Assembly (NCBI GenBank): GCA_030667105.1
Contig: DAOUWN010000017.1
Span: forward strand, 1 to 13,658
Direction of reading: 5' to 3'
Length of the DNA stretch: 13,658 bases
DNA from: Deltaproteobacteria bacterium
GTDB lineage: Bacteria; Desulfobacterota; Desulfobacteria; C00003060
Shown here: piece by piece, positions 1 to 7,621 of the stretch
How positions within the stretch are numbered: the first letter of the stretch is position 1
Layout of the letters: the number at the start of each line of letters is the position of its first letter
Position numbers and translations under genes: made by a program
Notes under the pieces: model-generated
What the model saw: the letters and a program-made list of their open reading frames with translations, nothing else
What the model was told of the DNA's origin: nothing
The model's database searches: none

Positions 1-396
1 GACAAGAAGACACGAGTTGTTTACGGCTCTCGCATTTTGGGGAGCGATGAGCGATCTTATCACAGGTACTACTGGGGCGGCCGATTTCTTTCATTTCTGA
101 CAAATCTGATCTATGGGATCAACATTACGGATGAACCCACATGCTACAAGGTGTTTGACGCAGGCCTCTTAAAGAGCCTGGAGCTTGAGTCCCGCGGCTT
201 TGGGTTTTGCCCGGAGGTGACGGCCAAGGTGAGCCGCCTTGGCGAGAAGATCACGGAAACGCCTATCTCTTACGCTCCTCGCTCCATGAAGGAAGGCAAA
301 AAGATCCGATGGACAGACGGCCTGGTCGCCATATGGACCCTGTTTCGATACCGTAAGTGGAAACAAACACCCGCTTCTTTTTCACCCCCACCTTAA
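1..396 (+). CDS. Glycosyltransferase family 2, polyprenyl-phosphate sugar synthase-like (3' part only)
   Basis: The open frame runs from the left edge to a TAA, giving 131 C-terminal residues; the start lies outside the window. The visible part matches the second half of the DPM1-like GT2 group: a VVYGSR strand, then TDEPTCYKVFD (the acceptor-side region that reads TD..TGFR in relatives), GFGFCPEVTAKVSRLG, and ITETPISY followed by a basic EGKKIRW segment. Members transfer a sugar from a nucleotide donor to a polyprenyl phosphate on the cytoplasmic face of the membrane. No transmembrane helix is visible in the part seen, so it is probably a peripheral membrane enzyme. Two GT39-type enzymes that would use such a lipid-linked sugar follow on the same strand, which supports the role. 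The sugar and the exact acceptor cannot be told. A TTG at 37 is only an internal codon of this frame. Confidence 0.85.
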   Translation, partial: DKKTRVVYGSRILGSDERSYHRYYWGGRFLSFLTNLIYGINITDEPTCYKVFDAGLLKSLELESRGFGFCPEVTAKVSRLGEKITETPISYAPRSMKEGKKIRWTDGLVAIWTLFRYRKWKQTPASFSPPP

Positions 397-450
397 CTCT
401 CAATACTGTTGACTTAAGGATCAATTCATGAACCTGATGCCCTACAAAAT

Positions 451-500
451 CCCTCCCGGCCCCCCTTTACGAAAGGGGGGAGCCTTTGAAGGTCCCTCTT
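451..500. repeat. GC-rich palindromic intergenic element
   Basis: A strong hairpin lies at 460-480: nine bases (CCCCCCTTT), a 3-nt ACG loop, and the exact complement. C/T-rich sequence flanks it on the left and AGCCTTTGAAGG on the right. There is no T-run after the stem, so it does not look like a rho-independent terminator. It resembles short REP-like elements that recur between genes. The AAGG at 489-492, the best ribosome binding site for the next gene, lies in its right flank. Confidence 0.6.
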
Positions 501-501
501 T

Positions 502-2454
502 GTGAGCTTCCTGTTTTCAAGCGGCAAAGCCGCGTCGTATAAAATCGCGAAGCGATTTTATCACTTGTCCGGCCGTCAGATGGCCGTGATGCTCTTTGCG
601 GGAGCGGTCCTGGTGCGTCTGATCTATCTTGCTCAACTTCAGCCTCTTCCCTTTACCGCCCACCTGGGCCTGGATGCGGCCTCCTATGATCGCATGGCGC
701 AGACCATTGCAAAGGGCAACTGGTTAGGAGACGCGGTATTCTATCAGGCCCCCCTCTATCCATACCTTCAGGCTGTTCTATACAAGATCTTCGGGCATAA
801 CCTGAACCTTGTCAGGCTTGTCCAACTGATCCTGGGGGCGTTCAACTGCGTTATTGTTTCCTGGGCGGCACAAAAACTCTTTGGCCGCAGGACGGCCATC
901 TGGTGCGGGGCGCTGGTCTTCTTTTACGGTATTCTTGTCTTTTACGAGGGGGCCATTGGAAAAGACGGAATTAGCGTTTTTCTGACAGACCTTGCCCTTT
1001 TCGGCCTGGTTTGCAGCCTTGAAAGGCCTGTATGGCGCCGCTGGTTCCTGTCCGGAATTGCCCTGGGATGTTCTGTGTTGACACGGGGGAATCTTATTTT
1101 GCTGCTTCCGTTGATCATTGCGTGGATGGTTATCGTCCTGAAGTCATATCCGCTTCGTACGATTCTTGGAGCCATCGGGGCCTTGGTTGCCGGAGCGGTT
1201 ATTGTCATTCTCCCTGTGACCGTACGAAACTACGTGGTTGGCCATGATTTTGTGCTCACGACTTCGCAGGGAGGCCAGAATTTTTATATCGGCAACAATC
1301 CCAGAGCCAGCGGCTTTTTTGAAAACCCGGAGCGGATTCGTCTGAATCCCAAGTATGAAGAGGCTGATTTCAGGGCCGAGGCCCTGCGCAGAACAGGTCG
1401 CAAACACATGAAGCCTTCTGAGATTTCGAGCTTCTGGTTCAAAGAAGGGATCTCTTTTGTCATGGCCCATCCGGAAAAGGCATTGAGGCTTCTTTTCACT
1501 AAAACAGCCATGTTCTGGAACCGTTTTGAAATTCCTGACAACTACAACTACTATTTCTTCCGACAGAAGGTGCCGATCCTTCCGATCCTCTTTCTGGGTT
1601 TCGGCTTTGTGGCTCCCCTCGGTCTGTTAGGGCTCTTGCTGGCCAGAAAAAGCCCTGGCACGTGGCTCTTTATTATCTTCATATTCGGCTACATGGTCTC
1701 TATCGTGCCGTTTCACATGGCGTCACGCTATCGCCTGCCCATTGTCCCGGTCTTGATTATCTTTGCCGCCTACGCGCTCGCTCAAGCAGACCAAGCCCTC
1801 CGGTCAAAAAGCTATAAGTCCGTAGCCCTTGGTCTCATTCCCGTTGCGATATTGGCATTTGCCGTCAACTGCAAGGTAATAGACGAAGCCGGAACCTTCA
1901 AGGCTCCCTACACTGAACTTGGCATCATTGCCACTGAAGCTGGTGACTACGAAACAGCCCTTGGTCATTTTGAGAAGGCCCTTAAGATAGATCGTGGTTA
2001 TGCCCCGGCTCTTTACAACATGGGCAACGCCCTGGCTAAGCAGGCCATGTTTGAAAAGGCAGTGACTGCCTATAAGAAAGCCTTGAAGGCAGACCCTGAA
2101 TTGCTTATGGCCTATGACAACCTGGGGAAGAGCTATATCCATTTGGGCCGGTTCAACGAGGCCCTCCAATCCTTTGACAGAGCCTTGGCCTTGCGTCCTG
2201 ACCTTGCAGAGGCCCTTATTGGAAAGGGGATCGTCTTTCATAGCATGGGCCGGTATCGTGAGGCGATCAGGGTTTATGAGAGGGCAATCGGTATTCAGCC
2301 GGAGTCCGGCCCCGCCCATTACAACCTCGCCTGCGCCTATGCGAGAAGCGGCCGGATTGAAGATGCGCGCGTGACTCTTGAGAGAGCTATTGAGTTGAAC
2401 GCGGATTACGAAAAGAAAGCACGCGTTGATAACGACCTGGAGAGCTTGAGGTGA
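502..2454 (+). CDS. GT39/PMT-type membrane glycosyltransferase with C-terminal TPR domain
   Basis: 650 residues from a GTG, with AAGG 9 nt upstream. Residues 27 to about 460 are a polytopic membrane domain of the PMT/ArnT type. An acidic first periplasmic loop (LDAASYDRMAQ, D58 onward) precedes YQAPLYPYLQAVLYKIFG, the usual family layout. Long hydrophobic helices follow. Residues 468-635 form five consecutive 34-residue TPR units (GNALAKQAMFEKAVTAYKKAL is the second type of unit seen), ending close to the C-terminus. GT39 enzymes transfer a sugar from a polyprenyl-phosphate carrier to a lipid or protein outside the cytoplasm; the TPR part probably binds a partner or the acceptor. The first 20 residues are encoded by a pair of hairpin repeats. 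ATG at 580 (M27) is an alternative start just before the first membrane helix, but it lacks a good ribosome binding site. The substrate is unknown. Confidence 0.85.
   Translation: MSFLFSSGKAASYKIAKRFYHLSGRQMAVMLFAGAVLVRLIYLAQLQPLPFTAHLGLDAASYDRMAQTIAKGNWLGDAVFYQAPLYPYLQAVLYKIFGHNLNLVRLVQLILGAFNCVIVSWAAQKLFGRRTAIWCGALVFFYGILVFYEGAIGKDGISVFLTDLALFGLVCSLERPVWRRWFLSGIALGCSVLTRGNLILLLPLIIAWMVIVLKSYPLRTILGAIGALVAGAVIVILPVTVRNYVVGHDFVLTTSQGGQNFYIGNNPRASGFFENPERIRLNPKYEEADFRAEALRRTGRKHMKPSEISSFWFKEGISFVMAHPEKALRLLFTKTAMFWNRFEIPDNYNYYFFRQKVPILPILFLGFGFVAPLGLLGLLLARKSPGTWLFIIFIFGYMVSIVPFHMASRYRLPIVPVLIIFAAYALAQADQALRSKSYKSVALGLIPVAILAFAVNCKVIDEAGTFKAPYTELGIIATEAGDYETALGHFEKALKIDRGYAPALYNMGNALAKQAMFEKAVTAYKKALKADPELLMAYDNLGKSYIHLGRFNEALQSFDRALALRPDLAEALIGKGIVFHSMGRYREAIRVYERAIGIQPESGPAHYNLACAYARSGRIEDARVTLERAIELNADYEKKARVDNDLESLR
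521..561. repeat. Two adjacent short hairpins inside the start of the GT39-TPR gene
   Basis: GCGGC-AAA-GCCGC at 521-533 is followed by a 10-bp stem with a GAA loop at 539-561 (ATAAAATCGC / GCGATTTTAT). Two compact perfect stems this close together are characteristic of a dispersed palindromic repeat rather than of coding sequence. Read in frame they give the hydrophilic stretch SGKAASYKIAKRFY. Confidence 0.55.
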
Positions 2455-2458
2455 GCCG

Positions 2459-4195
2459 GTGAGAAACAAAACCGCGCTGGCTGTTCCTGCCATGCTGGTC
2501 ATCATGGGCCTGATGTGTTTCTTGAGCCTCAGGGTAAAATCTCCAACAGTGGATGAGTTTGCTCACCTGCCTGCTGGATATTACTACTGGAAGACAGGGG
2601 ATTTCTCTCTCTACGGGAAGAACCCGCCTTTGATCAAGCTTTTGTGTTCCCTTCCCCTTTTGACAATGGACATTTCAATGGACCCAGCACGCTCCTATGC
2701 GGACAGAGGGGATTGGCGTCCATGGATATTTGGCACGTATTTTATGAGGGAAAATGCGGATTCGTACGACACTATATTTTTTGTTGGAAGAATCCCCGTC
2801 GTACTCTTAGGGCTCCTTCTCGGGTTTTACGTGTTCTGCTGGGCCCGGGAACTATATGGCCTCAAAGGGGGCATCCTCAGCCTGATCCTTTATGCGTTCA
2901 GCCCGAATATCCTGGCTCATTCACGCCTCGTGACTACAGACGTGGGGTGTGCCTGTTTTATGTTTATCGCCGCATATTACTACTGGAGGCACTGCTGTCT
3001 TAAGAGGCAATGGGCATGGGTTGTAGCCGGTGTGTCGTTAGGTCTTGCCTTGCTGAGCAAATATACTGCCCTATTGCTTCTTCCTATATTCGGACTGCTT
3101 CTGTTCTTAACCTGCTGGCGTGGCAGAGCGAGAGAAAACAGCGCGAGCCTTTCTGCTGTTGACGAACGGCAACCTCTTTTCCTGAAACGCATCATGGATG
3201 GCGGTCTGCGCCTTTTGCTGATTATCGTGATTGCCGGCTTTGTTGTGAATCTCGGCTACGGATTTAAGGGGAGCTTCAAGACATTAAGTTCCATACCTCA
3301 TGGAAGTCAATTGTACAGTACACTGGACCGTTTTCCCATTAACAGGATTCCAATCCCACTTCCGGCTGCATACGTACAGGGGTTTGACCAGCAGAAGGTC
3401 GACGCGGAACAGGGGGTTTTCCTGAACTATCTGAGAGGAAAGCTCTCTAACCGAGGATGGTGGTACTATTTTCTGTACGCCTTTATTGTGAAGACACCGA
3501 TTCCGTTGCATATTTGCATCTTGATTTCTATCTGGTATGCGCTGAAGCGAAGGCAGATAGTTGTGGACGAGGCATTTCTGATTGTTCCTGTGTTTGTAAT
3601 GGTCGCGATCTTTTCATTTTTTAGTGAGATCAATGTGGGACTGCGATATCTCCTGCCCGCATTTCCATTTCTGTTTGTCTGGCTCGGCCAACTGGGTCAG
3701 CTCAGTCTTCAAAAACCAGCGGCACGCTGGATTGGAGGGGCGCTCGTGGTCACGTACGTGATCTCTTCTGTGTCAGTATTTCCTGACTACCTGGCCTATT
3801 TCAATGCATGGGCGGGCGGGCCAAGCAAGGGCCATTCTCATCTCTTGGACTCAAATCTCGACTGGGGTCAGGACCTAAAGCGATTGAAGGTTTACATGGA
3901 AAAGGAGGGCATAGAAGAGGTAGGCTTGGCCTACTTTGGTCACGTGGACCCACAGATCTACGGGATAGCCTATCATCTTGTGGGAGAGCGTCCGGAGCCC
4001 GGATACATTGCCGTGAGCGCCAATTATCTGTACGGGTTGCCATACCTTATCACATACGGTTCTAAGCCCTTATTCATCAAGCCGGGTACCTTCAAATGGC
4101 TTCATGCATATGAGCCCAAGGCCGAGATTGGCAACACCATCCTTGTCTATTCGATTCCGGAGTCTGCTGCTCTCGCACTTCCAATCGCAAAATAG
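2459..4195 (+). CDS. GT39/PMT-type membrane glycosyltransferase
   Basis: 578 residues from GTG, four bases after the stop of the TPR-bearing gene. GAGG at 2448-2451 lies 7 nt upstream, so the two are probably translationally coupled. The first helix (about 7-24) is followed by TVDEFAHLPAGYYYWKTGDF with acidic D32-E33, the position of the catalytic acidic pair of PMT-like enzymes, and then by YGKNPPLIKLL. About ten hydrophobic segments follow. The C-terminal extracytoplasmic part carries DSNLDWGQDLKRL (464 on) and YFGHVDPQIYGI, a signature common in bacterial GT39 proteins annotated only as glycosyltransferase. It would transfer sugar from a polyprenyl-phosphate donor at the outer face of the inner membrane, together with the preceding homologue. 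The stop codon is TAG. Donor and acceptor are not predictable. Confidence 0.85.
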   Translation: MRNKTALAVPAMLVIMGLMCFLSLRVKSPTVDEFAHLPAGYYYWKTGDFSLYGKNPPLIKLLCSLPLLTMDISMDPARSYADRGDWRPWIFGTYFMRENADSYDTIFFVGRIPVVLLGLLLGFYVFCWARELYGLKGGILSLILYAFSPNILAHSRLVTTDVGCACFMFIAAYYYWRHCCLKRQWAWVVAGVSLGLALLSKYTALLLLPIFGLLLFLTCWRGRARENSASLSAVDERQPLFLKRIMDGGLRLLLIIVIAGFVVNLGYGFKGSFKTLSSIPHGSQLYSTLDRFPINRIPIPLPAAYVQGFDQQKVDAEQGVFLNYLRGKLSNRGWWYYFLYAFIVKTPIPLHICILISIWYALKRRQIVVDEAFLIVPVFVMVAIFSFFSEINVGLRYLLPAFPFLFVWLGQLGQLSLQKPAARWIGGALVVTYVISSVSVFPDYLAYFNAWAGGPSKGHSHLLDSNLDWGQDLKRLKVYMEKEGIEEVGLAYFGHVDPQIYGIAYHLVGERPEPGYIAVSANYLYGLPYLITYGSKPLFIKPGTFKWLHAYEPKAEIGNTILVYSIPESAALALPIAK

Positions 4196-4243
4196 TTGTC
4201 AAGATCTAACTCCGGTTGAACGAAGACGATCATCGCGACACAC

Positions 4244-4972
4244 TTAGGAGAGGATTTGGTCGACCTTCTCCTGTATGCGCGAAAGGGTATCGTCGTCAAA
4301 GGGCGTTACCTCTTTTAGGGCGGGTTCCATGGGGTCGGCGGGATTGAAGTTTTGAAGGGTAAGCGATGGAGCTGTCTCGGGTTCGGAACTGAATTCCGAT
4401 CGAAGATCCTTAAGCTCTTCTGCCAAACGATAGATATCTTCTTCGGCAAGAAGCGTGGGGGTTACGGTGCAGCGAAACGTGGACGTAATGCCGGTGGACA
4501 AGATTACATGGATCGATTTTTTGATGATACTCGTCGGCACGTACACCCCGGCACAACGCGAGTATGCGGCGTCATCCAGAGGGGCCTTTATGTCCATGGC
4601 CACATGGTCTACAAGTTTTTCGGCAATCAGATCATGGAGGGTTTCGGGCTGGGTGCCGTTGGTATCAAGCTTTGTCCTGAAGCCGGCATCACGGATTGTT
4701 CCCAGGAGGGAAGGCAGGCCCCTGTGTATGGCGGGTTCCCCACCTGTGACGCAGATGCCGTCAATCCAGTCCTTTTGGGGCTACAGCTGTTCGAGTATCG
4801 TGTCAAGAGGAATGGTTTCCAGGGTGTCCGGCTTTAGAACAAGCTCGTGGTTGTGGCAGTAAGGGCACCTGAGGTTACAATAAGGCAAAAAGATAACAGC
4901 ACAGATTTGACCCGGCCAATCCAAAAAGGAGGTCTCAATGAAGCCTTTTATTACAGACGATGCCGGATGCAT
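4244..4972 (-). pseudogene. nrdG: Anaerobic ribonucleotide reductase activating protein (NrdG, radical SAM), interrupted by one in-frame TAG
   Basis: Read from the ATG at 4972 the frame is 242 codons long and continuous except for TAG at codon 64 (4783-4781). Codons 1-63 carry KGFIETSFLDWPG and the [4Fe-4S]/SAM motif CNLRCPYCHN (C32, C36, C39). After the TAG the same frame gives WIDGICVTGGEP (GGE motif, SAM binding), TKLDTNGTQPE, VAMDIKAPLDDAAY and a C-terminal QNFNPADPMEPALKEVTPF, all as expected for the NrdG2-type activase. The enzyme uses SAM to make the glycyl radical in NrdD. No frameshift or other stop is present, so decay is either very recent or absent. The codon may be a nonsense mutation (CAG to TAG needs one transition), a sequencing error, or a suppressed or pyrrolysine codon. 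It is the last gene of the nrdD operon. The start is uncertain: the ATG lies in a repeat and has no clear ribosome binding site. Confidence 0.85.
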
Positions 4973-4990
4973 GATACCCGATGCCTGATG
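4958..4990. repeat. GATGCC/GATGC-type repeat over the nrdG start, complementary to 5137-5170
   Basis: This stretch is a patchwork of GATGCC, GGATGC and TGATGC words. Its GATGCCGGATGC block is identical, on the opposite strand, to the repeat at 5137-5170. In the operon transcript the two could pair, with at least 12 uninterrupted base pairs plus imperfect extension. The nrdG ATG (4972-4970) is inside it. Confidence 0.6.
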
Positions 4991-5117
4991 CTTGGCCAGG
5001 AAGTCCTATGGCGCTGTTCAACTGCATTAGAGAGACTTTATGGCAATCAACTGCCAAAGCATGTGCCAACTGAAATATTTCCAAATCCTTGTACGTGCCT
5101 TTACGCAAATCCGAACC

Positions 5118-5405
5118 TCACGCAACCGAATATCTCGCATCCGGCATCAGGCATCCGGCATCAGGCATCAACCGTTCAAGGCAAGTCCTTATTCCTTCCA
5201 CGTCCGTAATCGCTGAGGAGTCGTTCAGCACAAGGATCGGAAGGTTTTTTTCGGCGATTTCCACCAACTCGTGCCAGGCCAGATGGGCCAGGGCATCGGG
5301 GTTGTCGGGTCCGAGTTCATCCACTTTAACCCCCATGGCCTTCAGGTCAAACCCCTTTTTGACTTCCTGACAGGCGCTGCAAAGACTTTTCGTAAAAAGG
5401 GTCAT
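5118..5405 (-). CDS. Glutaredoxin/NrdH-like redoxin of the anaerobic ribonucleotide reductase operon
   Basis: 95 residues starting at the ATG at 5405. This start is set by a perfect AAGGAGG (5417-5411), 5 nt upstream, that overlaps the nrdD stop codon. MTLFTKSLCSACQEVKKGF is a thioredoxin-fold first strand with the redox motif C9-S-A-C12. LPILVLNDSS is the strand with the cis-proline expected of glutaredoxins (LP.L), and a C-terminal helix (VEGIRTCLERL) follows. Some class III reductases use a thioredoxin or glutaredoxin-type protein instead of formate as reductant, and their operons can encode such a redoxin. The position between nrdD and nrdG fits that role; this is inference from context. 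The last 17 residues (LMPDAGCLMPDARYSVA) come from a tandem DNA repeat, so the native C-terminus has probably been replaced. A longer frame upstream (to 5564) only reads through nrdD. Confidence 0.8.
   Translation of the reverse strand: MTLFTKSLCSACQEVKKGFDLKAMGVKVDELGPDNPDALAHLAWHELVEIAEKNLPILVLNDSSAITDVEGIRTCLERLMPDAGCLMPDARYSVA
5137..5170. repeat. 14-bp tandem repeat at the 3' end of the redoxin gene
   Basis: GCATCCGGCATCAG occurs twice without interruption (5137-5150, 5151-5164), followed by a partial unit GCATCA. In the redoxin frame it encodes the duplicated LMPDA tail. The complementary version lies at 4958-4990. Confidence 0.75.
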
Positions 5406-5410
5406 GGTTG

Positions 5411-5417
5411 CCTCCTT
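5411..5417 (-). promoter_or_regulatory. Ribosome binding site of the redoxin gene
   Basis: AAGGAGG on the minus strand, 5 nt before the ATG at 5405 and overlapping the TAA of nrdD. It decides the redoxin start and implies coupled translation with nrdD. Confidence 0.75.
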
Positions 5418-7575
5418 AATGACTAATGAAGTGGCCTTGATTCTTATAACGATGCTTGAGTTCGCCCAGCTTTCCCTTGTTCCAGCTTGAGATCGTGGTG
5501 AAATAGCCTGTGATGCGGGTGATGCCGTCCACGTCACGGCTCCCGCAGTAGGAGCAGGATTCATGAAGCCCGCGGCCCACTCTCCTGCAGGCCTTACAAC
5601 TGGTGAATTCAGGGGAAAAGGCGATCTGATCGTTTTTGGTCTGATTGAAGGTCTTGATTACAAAATTGGCCAGGGATTCTGCCGGCGGTTTTGACTCACC
5701 CAGCCACACATGGGTTAATGCCCCGGCCTCGATCAAAGGATGGAACCGTCCTTCCAGCTTCACTCGTTCAATGGGGTTTACAGGCGCTCCTACATCGAAT
5801 AGTGTTGAGTTTGTGTAGTAAACCTCACCCAGTTCCTGATTTCCTTTGACTACCCCGGATGACGCCTCGGGAAAATGTTTTAGGTCAAGCTTTGCAAAGC
5901 GGTAAGCCGTGCTTTCTGCCGGGGTCTGTTCCAGCACAAAGCGCATATCATATTTGCGGCTGTAGTGATCGGCCAGAAGCTTCATGTGGGCAATCACCTT
6001 GAGTCCGAACTTCATGGCCTCTGAAGACTCATGCATCTCATGGCCTGTGTGGTACTGAATGAGTTCGTTTAGACCCACCATGCCGATGAGAAAAGTGGCC
6101 CGTTTCATCCTCAGATAGGGCGTGCCGTCCAGATCCATGTTAAGGAGACTCAAGGGCCCAGAGGATTTATAGGAAAGGAGGCGTTCGATAAATTCTCTTT
6201 TTCCTAGATGGGCCTGGGCCGCCACCTTGATCAAATCCCCTATCCTGGCAAAGAGCCCGGCGTCCTCCCCTCTGGCCTCATAGGCCAGTCTGGGCAGGTT
6301 CAAGGTCACATTCTGAAGGGCGGAATATCGCATTTTCCATGGCTCTTTGGCATCTTCCAGGTCAGAGCGTTCCAGTTTGAAACTCAGACGGCAACACTCG
6401 GAGATCTTTGCCGTGTTTCCCCGGTCAAATACGAAGTAGGTGTTGCCTTTATCAGAGGCTATGTCACAGATGTGATTCAGAAAGGCATCGTGACCGGGCG
6501 TTTTGAAAAACTTCTCAGTAATATGAACAAGGGGTTTGGGGAAGAAAAAGGGTCTCCCTGCGCCGTCTCCTTGCTTGAAGACATCAAAGAGCTTCCAGGC
6601 AAAGCGCTGTGCCTGCTTTTCATATTCGGCATAGGTTTTGCCCGTGTACACGCCTCCGGGGCCGATGGCCGGCACATCTTCAAAGTGTTTCGGCACTTCC
6701 CAATACAGGTTTATGTCCGTAAAGATGGCCTGGCCTCCCCGGGCCACTGCCTGCTGGGAGAATTCAAAGATCATCATCTGGGCCAGTTGCTCCACGGCTC
6801 TGTCGTCCAGTCCTTCCAGATATGGCGCAAAGAACAGGTTCACCGCATCCCAACCGATGGCTCCGGCGAAGTTGCTTTGCAATGCTGCAGCAAACTTGAC
6901 CATATGGGCAAGGAGGACCTCGGCATGCCTGGCCGGTTTTGCCATGGCCATGGAATTGGGCAGATTCAAGCCGAATTTTTTCAGGTATTCCAGGGATTGA
7001 CCCGAACAGTAAGGCCTGTCAATGAATCCCAGGTCATGGAGATGGATAGCCCCTAGCATATGGGCCTCGCCAACCTCCGGTGAAAATACGTTTAGCAAGG
7101 CATATTCTTTTTTGATGCTTTCGGCCAGGGTGAGATTTGTCGCTTCTGGTCCGTGGGGGACATTGGCGTTTTCTTTGTTCGGATGCATGATTATCTGCTC
7201 TGCGTCATACAGGGGAACTCCCAGACGGGTATGCATCTTCCTGGCTTCTTCCATGCCCCGTTCTATGAGCTTTGCATCTACTAATTCCCTGATCAGCGGG
7301 GCTGTTACCGTGGAGATGCCGGAGGCCAGGATCATCCTCTCCACGTCAAGGCTGATTGTCTCGGCTGTGTCATGGTCCACAAAGGCTTCACGGATCAGGG
7401 CATCAACGATCTTTTGCCTGTTCCACTCGTCAATTGCCTCATCAGAGGTGTGGACAAAAAGGGCCATATCCGTGGTCTCAAGGCCTACTCTGTCCGGCCC
7501 GCCTGCCGGACGGGCAGGCCTCGCCTGATCACAGGACGCATAATCACCGTGAGAAAATTCCAACAAATTACCCAT
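5416..7575 (-). CDS. nrdD: Anaerobic (class III) ribonucleoside-triphosphate reductase, NrdD
   Basis: 719 residues from ATG 7575, which has GAGG 9 nt upstream; a TTG at 7590 would add five residues. It reduces ribonucleotides to deoxyribonucleotides in the cytoplasm under anoxia with a glycyl radical. The N-terminal ATP-cone-like segment (FVHTSDEAIDEWNRQKIVDAL) begins only at about residue 38, so ATG 7467 is a real alternative; the stretch between the two contains a palindromic repeat. Then come IHLHDLGFIDRPYCSGQSLE (C190) and GNTAKISECCRLSF (C394/C395), which hold the barrel cysteines. Near the end are a Zn site (CKAC at 660-663, CSYC at 674-677) and the radical motif RITGYF with G690. Redoxin and NrdG genes follow with a 10-nt gap after nrdD. 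A candidate NrdR site lies upstream. Length is typical of the family. Confidence 0.95.
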   Translation of the reverse strand: MGNLLEFSHGDYASCDQARPARPAGGPDRVGLETTDMALFVHTSDEAIDEWNRQKIVDALIREAFVDHDTAETISLDVERMILASGISTVTAPLIRELVDAKLIERGMEEARKMHTRLGVPLYDAEQIIMHPNKENANVPHGPEATNLTLAESIKKEYALLNVFSPEVGEAHMLGAIHLHDLGFIDRPYCSGQSLEYLKKFGLNLPNSMAMAKPARHAEVLLAHMVKFAAALQSNFAGAIGWDAVNLFFAPYLEGLDDRAVEQLAQMMIFEFSQQAVARGGQAIFTDINLYWEVPKHFEDVPAIGPGGVYTGKTYAEYEKQAQRFAWKLFDVFKQGDGAGRPFFFPKPLVHITEKFFKTPGHDAFLNHICDIASDKGNTYFVFDRGNTAKISECCRLSFKLERSDLEDAKEPWKMRYSALQNVTLNLPRLAYEARGEDAGLFARIGDLIKVAAQAHLGKREFIERLLSYKSSGPLSLLNMDLDGTPYLRMKRATFLIGMVGLNELIQYHTGHEMHESSEAMKFGLKVIAHMKLLADHYSRKYDMRFVLEQTPAESTAYRFAKLDLKHFPEASSGVVKGNQELGEVYYTNSTLFDVGAPVNPIERVKLEGRFHPLIEAGALTHVWLGESKPPAESLANFVIKTFNQTKNDQIAFSPEFTSCKACRRVGRGLHESCSYCGSRDVDGITRITGYFTTISSWNKGKLGELKHRYKNQGHFISH
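7501..7519. repeat. Palindromic repeat in the 5' extension of nrdD
   Basis: GCCTGCC, a 5-nt GGACG spacer, then GGCAGGC; an overlapping alternative stem pairs GTCCGGC (7492-7498) with GCCGGAC (7505-7511). It lies between the two candidate nrdD start codons and encodes a low-complexity ARPARPAGGP stretch unlike the family, so it looks like an inserted REP-like element. Confidence 0.5.
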
Positions 7576-7621
7576 ATCAACTGTCCTCAAAAAAAATCGT
7601 AAGCGTTCACAGGTTCAAGGT

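Noticed and set aside
460..480. Rho-independent terminator after the GT2 gene
   Set aside because: The stem is strong but no T-run follows on either strand.
1804..2505. 233-codon minus-strand open frame opposite the TPR region
   Set aside because: The plus strand encodes clear TPR units here; the antisense frame is a shadow.
4196..4243. Bidirectional terminator between the converging GT39 gene and nrdG
   Set aside because: No stem with a T-run could be found in the 48 bases.
4604..4780. A frameshift as the cause of the nrdG split
   Set aside because: Translating the gap shows the same frame on both sides, with only the TAG breaking it.
4352..4862. Two plus-strand frames (161 and 135 codons) over the nrdG region
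   Set aside because: The minus strand reads as NrdG throughout; these frames show no family features.
5137..5170. CRISPR-like array
   Set aside because: Units are 14 bp and directly abutting with no spacers, so this is a simple tandem repeat.
5406..5564. Upstream extension of the redoxin frame
   Set aside because: It reads through the 3' end of nrdD in another frame, while the ATG at 5405 has a perfect ribosome binding site.
6208..7056. 282-codon plus-strand open frame opposite nrdD
   Set aside because: Lies wholly inside a certain nrdD and shows no family motif; it reflects codon bias on the opposite strand.
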